Shown: piece after piece, positions 1 to 5,565 of the stretch
How positions within the stretch are numbered: the stretch's first letter is position 1
Layout: each line of letters begins with the position of its first letter
Origin: Bacteroidales bacterium
Lineage (GTDB): Bacteria; Bacteroidota; Bacteroidia; Bacteroidales; UBA932
DNA length: 5,735 nt
Direction: 5' to 3'
NCBI GenBank assembly: GCA_017429885.1
Contig: JAFROA010000452.1
Location: 1 to 5,735, forward strand
Translations under genes and position numbers: made by a program
Notes under the pieces: model-generated
What the model was told of the DNA's origin: nothing
The model's database searches: none
What the model saw: the letters and a program-made list of their open reading frames with translations, nothing else

Positions 1-192
1 AGTGCCGTCAAAAATCACGATGTAACCCTCGTCATCAACGGGGAAGCCAGCCAGATCAACCTGCGCGTTCTCAACAACCTCGTAGGCGGGTACGCCGTTG
101 TCCTCAGTAGCGGCAGCGGCCTTCTTGTTCTTGCATGCGGAAAGCGAGAGAATCGCTGCCGCGCAAGCCATGATAACAAATAACTTTTTCAT
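1..192 (-). CDS. Lipoprotein with probable DUF1080 (3-keto-glycoside hydrolase/lyase-like) domain, N-terminal 64 codons only
   Basis: Only the first 64 codons are present; the gene continues past the left edge. The ATG is at 192-190. The N-terminus is a lipoprotein signal peptide: positively charged start (MKK), hydrophobic core, and a lipobox L17-S-A-C20, followed by a short Lys/Ala-rich linker (KNKKAAAA). The mature protein is therefore expected to be lipid-anchored in the envelope; no Asp follows the Cys, and the charged K-N-K-K after it does not settle inner versus outer membrane. The last visible residues, DDEGYIVIFDGT (53-64), resemble the start of DUF1080 domains, which usually begin with a GF/Y-x-x-LFDG segment. 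Members of that family cleave 3-keto-glycosides. It lies 23 nt downstream of a Tat-exported Gfo/Idh/MocA oxidoreductase on the same strand, the usual partner of DUF1080 proteins, which strengthens the call. Met8 is an alternative start, but using it would remove the charged n-region. Lipoprotein status is clear; the domain call rests on about 12 residues plus context. Confidence 0.72.
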   Translation of the reverse strand, partial: MKKLFVIMACAAAILSLSACKNKKAAAATEDNGVPAYEVVENAQVDLAGFPVDDEGYIVIFDGT

Positions 193-215
193 GTGCGTAT
201 TGATAATATTAAAGA

Positions 216-1715
216 CTATTCGGGCATATCAGGAAGGACATAGCCGGCGCGATACTCACGCTTGATGAGGCTGGCGGCGAACTCCCTGGCGTTGACAGGA
301 TCTGAGTAGGTCTTGTTGAATGTCGGGTGACCATCCTTGATCGTGAAGCCATCATGAATCTGGAACTTGATGGTGGCGTCAGCAGGGATGTTGGTGAACT
401 TCATGTTCTGACCATCCCAATCGAGGATCTGGTTGAGAGCCTGCAGTCTGACAGCGGCGACACCGAGGTCGACCATCTCAACAAACGGACCGGCCATGCT
501 GAAGTCGGAGTTGGAACGGGTGAAGTTGTCGGGATCGACCATGCACTCCTTGACGGCGCGGATCCAGTCCTGCTGATGGGAAGTCTTGACCTCGCGGAGG
601 ACGTGAGGAACCTCGGGCTTGCGGCCGGATACGAGATAGGGCCTGTTACCGTAGCAGCCGACGACCATGATGTCCTTGGTGCCGTAGAAGATGCTGCATC
701 CACCGTCAATATTGAGGTTGACACCCTCAGGAATGCCCTCGGGACGCTCAGGCTTGAAGCCACCGTCGAACCAACGGACCTCGACCTCGGGGAGGGCGAG
801 CTTCGGCATGTTCTCACGGGCGGGGAAGGTGAGCTTGATCATCTCAGCGCTAGGGCAGCAGTCGGTGAGGACCGGAGTAGAGCTGGCCTGGACCTTGGTC
901 GGATAGCCGAGCTTGAGGCCGACGAACGGGACATGCATGATGTGGCAGGCCATGTCACCCATGGCACCGGTACCGAAGTCCCACCAGCCGCGGAAGTTCC
1001 AAGGATGGTAAATCTCATTGTAGTCACGCATGGGGGCGGGTCCGATGAAGGAGTCCCAGTTGAGAGTTGAAGGAATAGGCTGAACCTCGGTCGGTTTCTC
1101 AAGACCCTGAGGCCAGATGGGACGGTCGGTGAAGCAGTCGACGCGGGTGACCTCTCCGATCTCTCCGTTCCAGAGCCACTCGAGAGCCTGACGGGTACCT
1201 TCACCTGAGGCGCCCTGGTTACCCATCTGGGTGGCGACTTTGTGCTTGGCGGCGAGCTTGGTCAGGAGGCGGGCCTCATAGACTGTGAGGGTGAGGGGCT
1301 TCTCGACATACACGTGCTTTCCCGCGGCCATAGCCTGGGCGGCGATGATGGCGTGGGTATGGTCAGCGGTAGCGACCATGACAGCGTCAGCCTGGTCGAG
1401 CAGCTCGTCGAACATCACGCGGTAGTCGTTATACTTCTTCGCGTTCGGATATTTCTTGAATACATGGTCGGCGTATTTCCAGTCGACGTCGCAAAGACCG
1501 ATGAACTCCTCAGTCTCCATGGCGGCAAGGTCAGCGGCTCCACGTCCTCCGATACCAACGCCAAGAATCTTAAGCTTCTCGGGAGGTACGACTTTTTTCT
1601 TCTTTTTGTCCTTGGGGGCCTCTCCAGCCATAATGATACCGGGAGCTACCGCTAGTCCAGCAGCCATTGCTGATCCCTTCTTAAGGAATGAGCGTCTTGA
1701 GATGTCGTTACTCAT
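216..1715 (-). CDS. Tat-exported Gfo/Idh/MocA family NAD(P)-dependent oxidoreductase
   Basis: This 499-aa protein is complete, from ATG at 1715-1713 to TAG at 218-216. Residues 5-30 are a twin-arginine signal (S-R7-R8-S-F-L-K, then a hydrophobic stretch ending near A30), so it is exported folded with its cofactor, probably to the periplasm. A lysine-rich linker (35-41) follows. The Rossmann fold starts at about 47, with the dinucleotide-binding GVGIGGRG at 52-59 and D76/D78 after the second strand. The family signature E138-K139-P140 carries the usual catalytic lysine. A WWDFGTGAMGDMACH segment (244-258), typical of Bacteroidota/Planctomycetes secreted members, holds conserved Asp and His of the substrate domain. 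The C-terminus (REYRAGYVLPDMP) also matches this subgroup. The family oxidises or reduces sugars and cyclitols; here the likely role is C3 oxidation of a glycoside, feeding the DUF1080-like lipoprotein encoded 23 nt downstream. Arginine codons are mostly CGT/CGC (18 of 22, AGG only 2), unlike the plus-strand operon. Substrate is unknown. Family is certain; pathway is inferred. Confidence 0.93.
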   Translation of the reverse strand: MSNDISRRSFLKKGSAMAAGLAVAPGIIMAGEAPKDKKKKKVVPPEKLKILGVGIGGRGAADLAAMETEEFIGLCDVDWKYADHVFKKYPNAKKYNDYRVMFDELLDQADAVMVATADHTHAIIAAQAMAAGKHVYVEKPLTLTVYEARLLTKLAAKHKVATQMGNQGASGEGTRQALEWLWNGEIGEVTRVDCFTDRPIWPQGLEKPTEVQPIPSTLNWDSFIGPAPMRDYNEIYHPWNFRGWWDFGTGAMGDMACHIMHVPFVGLKLGYPTKVQASSTPVLTDCCPSAEMIKLTFPARENMPKLALPEVEVRWFDGGFKPERPEGIPEGVNLNIDGGCSIFYGTKDIMVVGCYGNRPYLVSGRKPEVPHVLREVKTSHQQDWIRAVKECMVDPDNFTRSNSDFSMAGPFVEMVDLGVAAVRLQALNQILDWDGQNMKFTNIPADATIKFQIHDGFTIKDGHPTFNKTYSDPVNAREFAASLIKREYRAGYVLPDMPE

Positions 1716-1755
1716 TTTGATTTAGTTAATTATGTGAATATCAAAAAATTCCGTA

Positions 1756-2118
1756 TTAAAGCTCCTCAAAATCCACGTCCACTTTATGATCCTCGGAATC
1801 TTTCCAGGTCTCATAGGTGTGCTCAGGGACATCTTTGAGCAGATTATCTTTCATGTACGCTATCACTTCCTCAAGGCCTTCGCGGAATTTGTCAAAGTCT
1901 TCCTTGTAGAGGAAAATCTTGTGCTTGTCGAATGAAAAGCTTCCGTCAGCCTCTTGCCTCCTCTTGCTCTCAGTGATAGTAAGATAGTAGTCATTGTTGC
2001 CTTTGGTTGTCTTAACGTCAAAGAAATATGTGCGTTTCCCAGCTCTCACAGGCTTCGACCACACGTCGTCCGAGTTGCGGTCTGAATAAAATGACCGATC
2101 GTTTTCGTCTTTATACAT
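1756..2118 (-). CDS. PUR-alpha-like DNA/RNA-binding protein (DUF3276 family)
   Basis: This 120-aa protein is complete (ATG 2118-2116, TAA 1758-1756). It has one PUR repeat at about residues 21-92: a basic, aromatic first part (KPVRAGKRTYFFDVKTTKG, then NDYYLTITESKRR at 42-54) of beta-strand character, then KIFLYKEDFDKFREGLEEVIAYM (67-89), forming the last strand and the amphipathic helix. The tail (100-120) is acidic. PUR proteins bind single-stranded DNA and RNA, usually as dimers; the Borrelia homologue is a nucleic-acid-binding regulator. The length fits the small bacterial versions. It is the first gene leftward from the divergent region shared with nusB, with a good -7 element 24 nt upstream of its ATG. 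The 40-nt gap to the downstream oxidoreductase allows read-through, but the functions are unrelated. Its targets are unknown; the family call is firm. Confidence 0.9.
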   Translation of the reverse strand: MYKDENDRSFYSDRNSDDVWSKPVRAGKRTYFFDVKTTKGNNDYYLTITESKRRQEADGSFSFDKHKIFLYKEDFDKFREGLEEVIAYMKDNLLKDVPEHTYETWKDSEDHKVDVDFEEL

Positions 2119-2141
2119 CTGTAATACGGTTTGTAATCATA

Positions 2142-2149
2142 CAAATGTA
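2142..2149 (-). promoter_or_regulatory. Bacteroidota -7 promoter element for the PUR/DUF3276 gene
   Basis: Read on the minus strand this is TACATTTG, a perfect match to the Bacteroidota primary-sigma -7 consensus TAnnTTTG. It ends 23 nt before the ATG at 2118, which would give a short leader of roughly 15-18 nt. No clear TTTG-type -33 element is found 19-21 nt upstream (around 2169-2173), so the promoter is called on the -7 element and its position alone. Confidence 0.6.
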
Positions 2150-2171
2150 AGAAAAATCTGAAATTGTATGT

Positions 2172-2179
2172 TATATTTG
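2172..2179 (+). promoter_or_regulatory. Bacteroidota -7 promoter element for the nusB operon
   Basis: TATATTTG is a perfect match to TAnnTTTG. It ends 19 nt before the nusB ATG at 2199, implying a leader of only about 12-14 nt, compatible with the Shine-Dalgarno-independent initiation usual in this phylum. The expected -33 position (about 2148-2152) has no good TTTG and overlaps the -7 element of the opposite promoter. Confidence 0.6.
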
Positions 2180-2198
2180 CATAAAATTTCTCGATATC

Positions 2199-3155
2199 AT
2201 GTTAAATAGAAGAATCCTGCGGATAAAAGCCTTTAAAGTTATGTACAGTTTCGCCGAGGACCCCACTAAGTCTCTTGCCGAGGCGGAATCCGAGCTTGAG
2301 GTGTCTTGTGAGGCCACTCGCTCCCTATATCTGTTCATGCTTGGCATCATTCCCTACCTGACGAGGGAGGCCTCCGCCAGGATCGAGAGCGCTAAGGGAA
2401 AGTTCAATCCAACTGAGGAGGAGAGGAATCCCAACATGAAGTTCGTCGAGAACTCGATCGCCCCTCTTTTGGACAACGACCCGGACCTGACTAAACTATT
2501 GGCCAAGAGGAAGTTGTCATGGGAGCCTTTCGACGCGTTCATCCGCGACACTTACGACTCGATGACCGGCAAGAAGTATTTCAAGGATTATATGGCCGAT
2601 CCCGAGAGGTCTGTCGCCAAGGACGCCGCTCTTTTTGTGAAGATGTTTGAGGAAGAGTTCGTGGAGTCAGCCGCGCTCGCTGAAATTTTGGAGGACATGT
2701 CGATATGGTGGAATGATGACTTGGCGTATGCCCTCACTGTATGTTGCGACACCATGAAGTCCCTGGCCAAAGGGAAACGCTGGGAGTTTCCTCCGCTTTA
2801 TCGCAGTGATATGCTATCGCCCAAGCCTGCGGAGAGTGACAAGACCTTTGTCACTAAGCTTCTCCGTTCCTCATACACTTGCTATGACAAGTTCTTCCCG
2901 CTTGTGGCGTCAAGCACTGACCAGTGGCAGGAGGACCGTCTCTTCACGACGGACACTGTCTTGATCGTCATGGGATTGGCTGAGGCCAAGGCTTTCCCCG
3001 ACATGCCTTTGAGGGTGACCATCAATGAATATGTGGAAATCTCCAAGTATTACAGTACCCCCAAGAGCCGCTCTTTTGTCAATGGTCTCTTGGACCGTCT
3101 CGCCAAGAAACTTATTGAGGAGGGAGAGATTGTCAAGACGGGGAATTTTGATTAA
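2199..3155 (+). CDS. nusB: Transcription antitermination factor NusB (long Bacteroidota form)
   Basis: This 318-aa protein starts at ATG 2199 and ends at TAA 3153-3155. The N-terminus (MLNRRILRIKAFKVMYSF) is the standard start of Bacteroidota NusB proteins, which are about twice the length of the ~140-aa E. coli protein because an extra helical N-terminal region (about 1-215) precedes the canonical part. The C-terminal region carries the NusB core: DRLFTTDTVLIVMGLAEAKAFPDMP (246-270), VTINEYVEISKYYSTPKS (273-290) and FVNGLLDRL (293-301), corresponding to the INEAIELAK...FVNGVLD stretch of E. coli NusB. NusB pairs with NusE (ribosomal protein S10) on boxA RNA and supports antitermination and processing of rRNA transcripts in the cytoplasm. 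It is first in a plus-strand operon with yajC, the YbbR gene, coaE, a DUF5606 gene and rimO, with a -7 element just upstream. Confidence 0.93.
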   Translation: MLNRRILRIKAFKVMYSFAEDPTKSLAEAESELEVSCEATRSLYLFMLGIIPYLTREASARIESAKGKFNPTEEERNPNMKFVENSIAPLLDNDPDLTKLLAKRKLSWEPFDAFIRDTYDSMTGKKYFKDYMADPERSVAKDAALFVKMFEEEFVESAALAEILEDMSIWWNDDLAYALTVCCDTMKSLAKGKRWEFPPLYRSDMLSPKPAESDKTFVTKLLRSSYTCYDKFFPLVASSTDQWQEDRLFTTDTVLIVMGLAEAKAFPDMPLRVTINEYVEISKYYSTPKSRSFVNGLLDRLAKKLIEEGEIVKTGNFD

Positions 3156-3179
3156 ATTCGCATTTAATATCAAATTGAT
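3148..3179 (+). other. Overlapping AT-rich inverted repeats at the nusB-yajC junction
   Basis: ATTAAAT (3151-3157) can pair with ATTTAAT (3162-3168) around a TCGC loop. The stem can extend by TTG/CAA (3148-3150 with 3171-3173) if two bases bulge. A second dyad, ATCAAATTGAT (3169-3179), shares the ATCAA arm. The nusB stop codon lies in the left arm. There is no GC-rich stem or U-run, so this is not a standard terminator. It may be chance in an A/T-rich spacer, a weak RNA structure or a protein-binding dyad. Confidence 0.22.
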
Positions 3180-3184
3180 CTAAG

Positions 3185-3517
3185 ATGAATACGCTTACTA
3201 TCACATTATTGCAGGCCGCCGGAGCGGGTCAGGCTCCCGCCGGAGGTGGTGGAATGTTCTGGATCATGATGATCCTCCTGTTTGTCATCATGTGGGCTTT
3301 CATGATCAGGCCGCAGCGCAAACAGCAGAAAGAGTTGGAGAAATTCCGTTCAGAGCTCAAGAGAGGCGACAAGGTGGTTACCGCTGGCGGTATCTACGGT
3401 GTTGTCGATGAGATCAAGGACCGTTCCGTCCTGATCAAGGTGGACGGTGAGGTCAAGCTCAGGGTGGATAAGAACTCCATCGTCAGGGATTTCACTGAGG
3501 ACGCCCCCAAGGCCTAA
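3185..3517 (+). CDS. yajC: Preprotein translocase accessory subunit YajC
   Basis: This 110-aa protein is complete (ATG 3185, TAA 3515-3517). A short N-terminal segment with a Gly/Ala/Pro-rich patch (AAGAGQAPAGGGG, 11-23) precedes one membrane helix (about 24-41, FWIMMILLFVIMWAFMI). The YajC signature RPQRKQQKELEKF (42-54) follows, then a small cytoplasmic domain with GDKVVTAGGIYGVVDEI (61-77) and a hydrophilic tail. YajC associates with SecDF in the inner membrane and supports Sec-dependent export and membrane insertion, though it is generally dispensable. Length and layout are normal for the family. It follows nusB by 29 nt and precedes the YbbR gene by 4 nt; no secD/secF is in the window, unlike the yajC-secD-secF order of many Proteobacteria. 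Confidence 0.95.
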   Translation: MNTLTITLLQAAGAGQAPAGGGGMFWIMMILLFVIMWAFMIRPQRKQQKELEKFRSELKRGDKVVTAGGIYGVVDEIKDRSVLIKVDGEVKLRVDKNSIVRDFTEDAPKA

Positions 3518-3521
3518 ATAG

Positions 3522-4481
3522 TTGAGACAAAGGATTCATAGGCTCCCTGGAAGGGACATCGCTGTGTTTGTGATGTCTCTTCTTCTGGCTTTCGGCATCT
3601 GGCTGATCCACAATCTCTCCTTGAATTATTCAGAGACATTGTCTGTTCCTGTCATAGCCGAATGCAATATTGAGGGCCATTCCAATATCTCATCCAATTC
3701 CAGCACAGTCGCGGCAAGGTGCCGCACATCCGGATTCTCGATACTCAGGGGAAGGCATAAGGCCAAGAAAGAGGCTGTGCATGTGCGTTTCAACTCAAGT
3801 GACATGCACCAGGCTGAAGGGGATATGTTCTATATCACCTCCGCCGAGCTTGGCAATTATGTCTCGGACATATTCGGAGAGGGAGTCCAATTGGAGTCAT
3901 TCCTCTCGGAGAGTTTCCTGTTCCGTTTTCCTGTGGAGAACCATAAGAAGGTCCCTGTGCAGGCCGTGACGGTGTTCACCTTCAAGCCCCAGTACATGGC
4001 CATGGGTCCTATCCATTTGAAACCGGACTCAGTGACAGTATACGCCGAGCCGTACCATCTCGAGACCATCAGCAAGGTCTTCACTAAGGCGATCGAGCTG
4101 AACAACCTCAAGTCCAGCGCCCATGGCTCTGTGAAATTGGAGTCCATTCAGGGCGTCAGGATGTCTCACCAGGAGGTCGGTTATTCTTTGGATGTCACTC
4201 GTTTCGTGGAGATTGCGACCGAGGTCGCTGTGACTCCTAGAAACGTTCCCGCTGGGGTGAAACTCTCGGTTTATCCATCCACTGCCAGGGTGGTGTACAA
4301 ATGCGGGTTCCCCTTGAGCCATGATCCTTCTGATGTTGTGAGCTTCCATATTGATTACACCGATTTCCAGAAATCGATTGGTGGCCGATGCATGGCGATA
4401 CCATCCAAAATCCCCGATGGTGTGATCGAGTATTCGATTGAGCCTGAGGTGTTTGATTGTGTCGAGGAGAGCTCGCGATGA
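3522..4481 (+). CDS. YbbR-domain membrane protein (CdaR-like), TTG start
   Basis: This 319-aa protein starts at TTG 3522 and ends at TGA 4479-4481. An in-frame TAG at 3519-3521 rules out anything further upstream, and the next in-frame starts (GTG 3564, ATG 3573) would remove the basic MRQRIHRLPGRD n-region, so TTG is preferred. A single membrane helix at about 13-30 (IAVFVMSLLLAFGIWLIH) anchors the protein, with the rest outside the cytoplasm. YbbR-type repeats are visible: clearest at about 142-206 (KKVPVQAVTVFTF... through LKPDSVTVYAEPYHLETISKVFTKAIEL) and a second at about 222-260. The region 35-140 probably holds a further, more divergent repeat. In Firmicutes, YbbR/CdaR proteins bind and modulate the membrane c-di-AMP cyclase CdaA; the role in Bacteroidota is less clear and no cyclase gene is in view. 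It sits 4 nt after yajC, and its stop overlaps the coaE start, indicating translational coupling. Confidence 0.85.
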   Translation: MRQRIHRLPGRDIAVFVMSLLLAFGIWLIHNLSLNYSETLSVPVIAECNIEGHSNISSNSSTVAARCRTSGFSILRGRHKAKKEAVHVRFNSSDMHQAEGDMFYITSAELGNYVSDIFGEGVQLESFLSESFLFRFPVENHKKVPVQAVTVFTFKPQYMAMGPIHLKPDSVTVYAEPYHLETISKVFTKAIELNNLKSSAHGSVKLESIQGVRMSHQEVGYSLDVTRFVEIATEVAVTPRNVPAGVKLSVYPSTARVVYKCGFPLSHDPSDVVSFHIDYTDFQKSIGGRCMAIPSKIPDGVIEYSIEPEVFDCVEESSR

Positions 4482-5104
4482 AGACTATAGCGGTCACAGG
4501 AGGAATCGGGAGCGGGAAGTCGGAGGTTTGCTCCATCCTATCTTCTCGCGGGATTCCTGTCTACGATTCGGATTCGGCTGCCAAGAGGCTTTACAGGGAA
4601 GATGATTCCCTGCTGGATTCCGTCGAGGGTGCTTTCGGGCAGTCATTCCGTACCACAAACGGGGATCCTGACCTTAAGAAATTGGCCTCGGTGGTGTTCT
4701 CTTCACCTGAGAAGCTAAAAACACTTGAGTCGCTGGTCCATCCTGCAGTCAAGGAGGATTTCCGTCGCTGGAAGGCCATGTGTACGTCCAAACTGGAAGA
4801 GTTGCCGGCGAGTCCGGATTTCTATGGTGGACTGCCTTTCTGCGTCATGGAGTCCGCGATCATTCTCGAGAAACCGGAATTCCTGGCCATGGTGGACAGT
4901 GTAGTCCTTGTCGACGCTCCTTTGCAAGCCCGCTTGAATAGGGCTTGCGCGAGAGATAATGTCGACCCCTCGGAGATAATACGCAGGATGGCCGCTCAAC
5001 GTTTCGACTTGTCCAAGGCGGATGCGGTGATCCGGAATCATGGCACCATTGAGGACCTCTCCGCCGAGGTCGCCAGGGTATTTCAGGCCTTGAATTCGCG
5101 ATAG
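4478..5104 (+). CDS. coaE: Dephospho-CoA kinase
   Basis: This 208-aa cytoplasmic enzyme phosphorylates the ribose 3'-OH of dephospho-CoA with ATP, the last step of coenzyme A synthesis. The start is ATG 4478, overlapping the YbbR stop as ATGA; an in-frame TTG at 4457 would add seven residues before the conserved MKTIAVTGGIGSGKS and is unlikely. The Walker A motif is at 8-15 (GGIGSGKS). The DxD-type motif Y29-D30-S31-D32-S33 contains the probable catalytic Asp (D32), H88-P89 is the conserved substrate-site pair, and ESAIILE (125-131) matches the usual (E)SAILFE strand. The lid and base contacts follow in VDAPLQARLNRACARDN (145-161) and RMAAQRFDLSKADAVIRNHG (170-189). Compared with E. coli CoaE, about 12-15 residues are inserted near 103-119 (rich in E, P, S, D, G). 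All catalytic motifs are intact, so an active enzyme is expected. Confidence 0.95.
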   Translation: MKTIAVTGGIGSGKSEVCSILSSRGIPVYDSDSAAKRLYREDDSLLDSVEGAFGQSFRTTNGDPDLKKLASVVFSSPEKLKTLESLVHPAVKEDFRRWKAMCTSKLEELPASPDFYGGLPFCVMESAIILEKPEFLAMVDSVVLVDAPLQARLNRACARDNVDPSEIIRRMAAQRFDLSKADAVIRNHGTIEDLSAEVARVFQALNSR

Positions 5105-5134
5105 TTAGAAGATAATTGTTTAAATTTAACGGAT

Positions 5135-5563
5135 ATGAAAACTGATCTGACAAAAATCCTTTCAATCTCGGGCCAGCACGGGCTGTACCGTTATCTGGCC
5201 CAGGCTCGTGGCGGAGCCATTGTCGAGTCCCTCGCTGATGGCAAAAGAACCGTCGCCGGAGCCAAGAACCGCATAACCACTCTTGAGGACATTTCCATTT
5301 ACACCTCAGAAGGTGAGACCAAACTCAGGGAAGTTTTCCTTAAGATGAAGGAGAAGTTGGGAGATGCTCCCGCACCCGGCCCCAAGGCGGATTCTGAGGA
5401 GCTGAAGGCTTTGTTCGCCAAGGCGCTTCCTGACTATGACGGAGACCGTTTCTATGTCTCCCACATGAGGAAAGTGGTCGAGTGGTACAACGAGATCAAG
5501 GAATACGCTTCCTTCGATTTCGTCAATCCTGATGAGGAAGAGTCCGAGGAAAAGGCTGAATAG
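5135..5563 (+). CDS. DUF5606 family protein of unknown function
   Basis: This 142-aa protein is complete (ATG 5135, TAG 5561-5563). The N-terminal block KILSISGQHGLYRYLAQARGGAIVESLADGKR...TTLEDISIYT (8-57) is the hallmark of DUF5606, found widely in Bacteroidota. Its strand-rich, Gly-containing pattern suggests a small beta-barrel-like fold (inference). A Pro/Ala linker (78-86) separates it from a helical part, SEELKALFAKALPDYDGDRFYVSHMRKVVEWYNEIKEY (87-124), and the tail (133-142) is very acidic. There is no signal peptide or membrane helix, so it is cytoplasmic. No catalytic motif is evident and the function is not known. It follows coaE by 30 nt (an A/T-rich spacer containing the palindrome TTAAATTTAA, 5120-5129) and lies 2 nt before the rimO start, which suggests a role tied to translation or ribosome biology, from context only. 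Confidence 0.85.
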   Translation: MKTDLTKILSISGQHGLYRYLAQARGGAIVESLADGKRTVAGAKNRITTLEDISIYTSEGETKLREVFLKMKEKLGDAPAPGPKADSEELKALFAKALPDYDGDRFYVSHMRKVVEWYNEIKEYASFDFVNPDEEESEEKAE

Positions 5564-5565
5564 AA

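Noticed and set aside
327..1070. A 247-codon open frame on the plus strand, antisense to the oxidoreductase.
   Set aside because: It lies wholly inside a gene with unmistakable family motifs, and its translation shows no recognisable domain, only low-complexity acidic/Gly/Val/Leu runs expected from the complement of GC-rich codons.
1242..1655. A 137-codon plus-strand frame over the 5' part of the oxidoreductase.
   Set aside because: It is also antisense to a certain gene; its hydrophobic leucine-rich end is the complement of the lysine-rich linker and the signal-peptide region, not a real membrane helix.
1716..1755. A possible separate promoter or terminator between the PUR gene and the oxidoreductase.
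   Set aside because: No TAnnTTTG match on the minus strand is present in the 40-nt gap, and the only inverted repeat (GAAT/ATTC) is four base pairs; neither can be supported.
2910..3173. An 87-codon minus-strand frame spanning the end of nusB.
   Set aside because: It covers the most conserved NusB core on the other strand, so it is a shadow of that gene.
4457..4477. A TTG start seven codons upstream of the chosen coaE ATG.
   Set aside because: The ATG at 4478 sits directly before the conserved N-terminal strand and P-loop and makes the typical ATGA overlap with the preceding stop.
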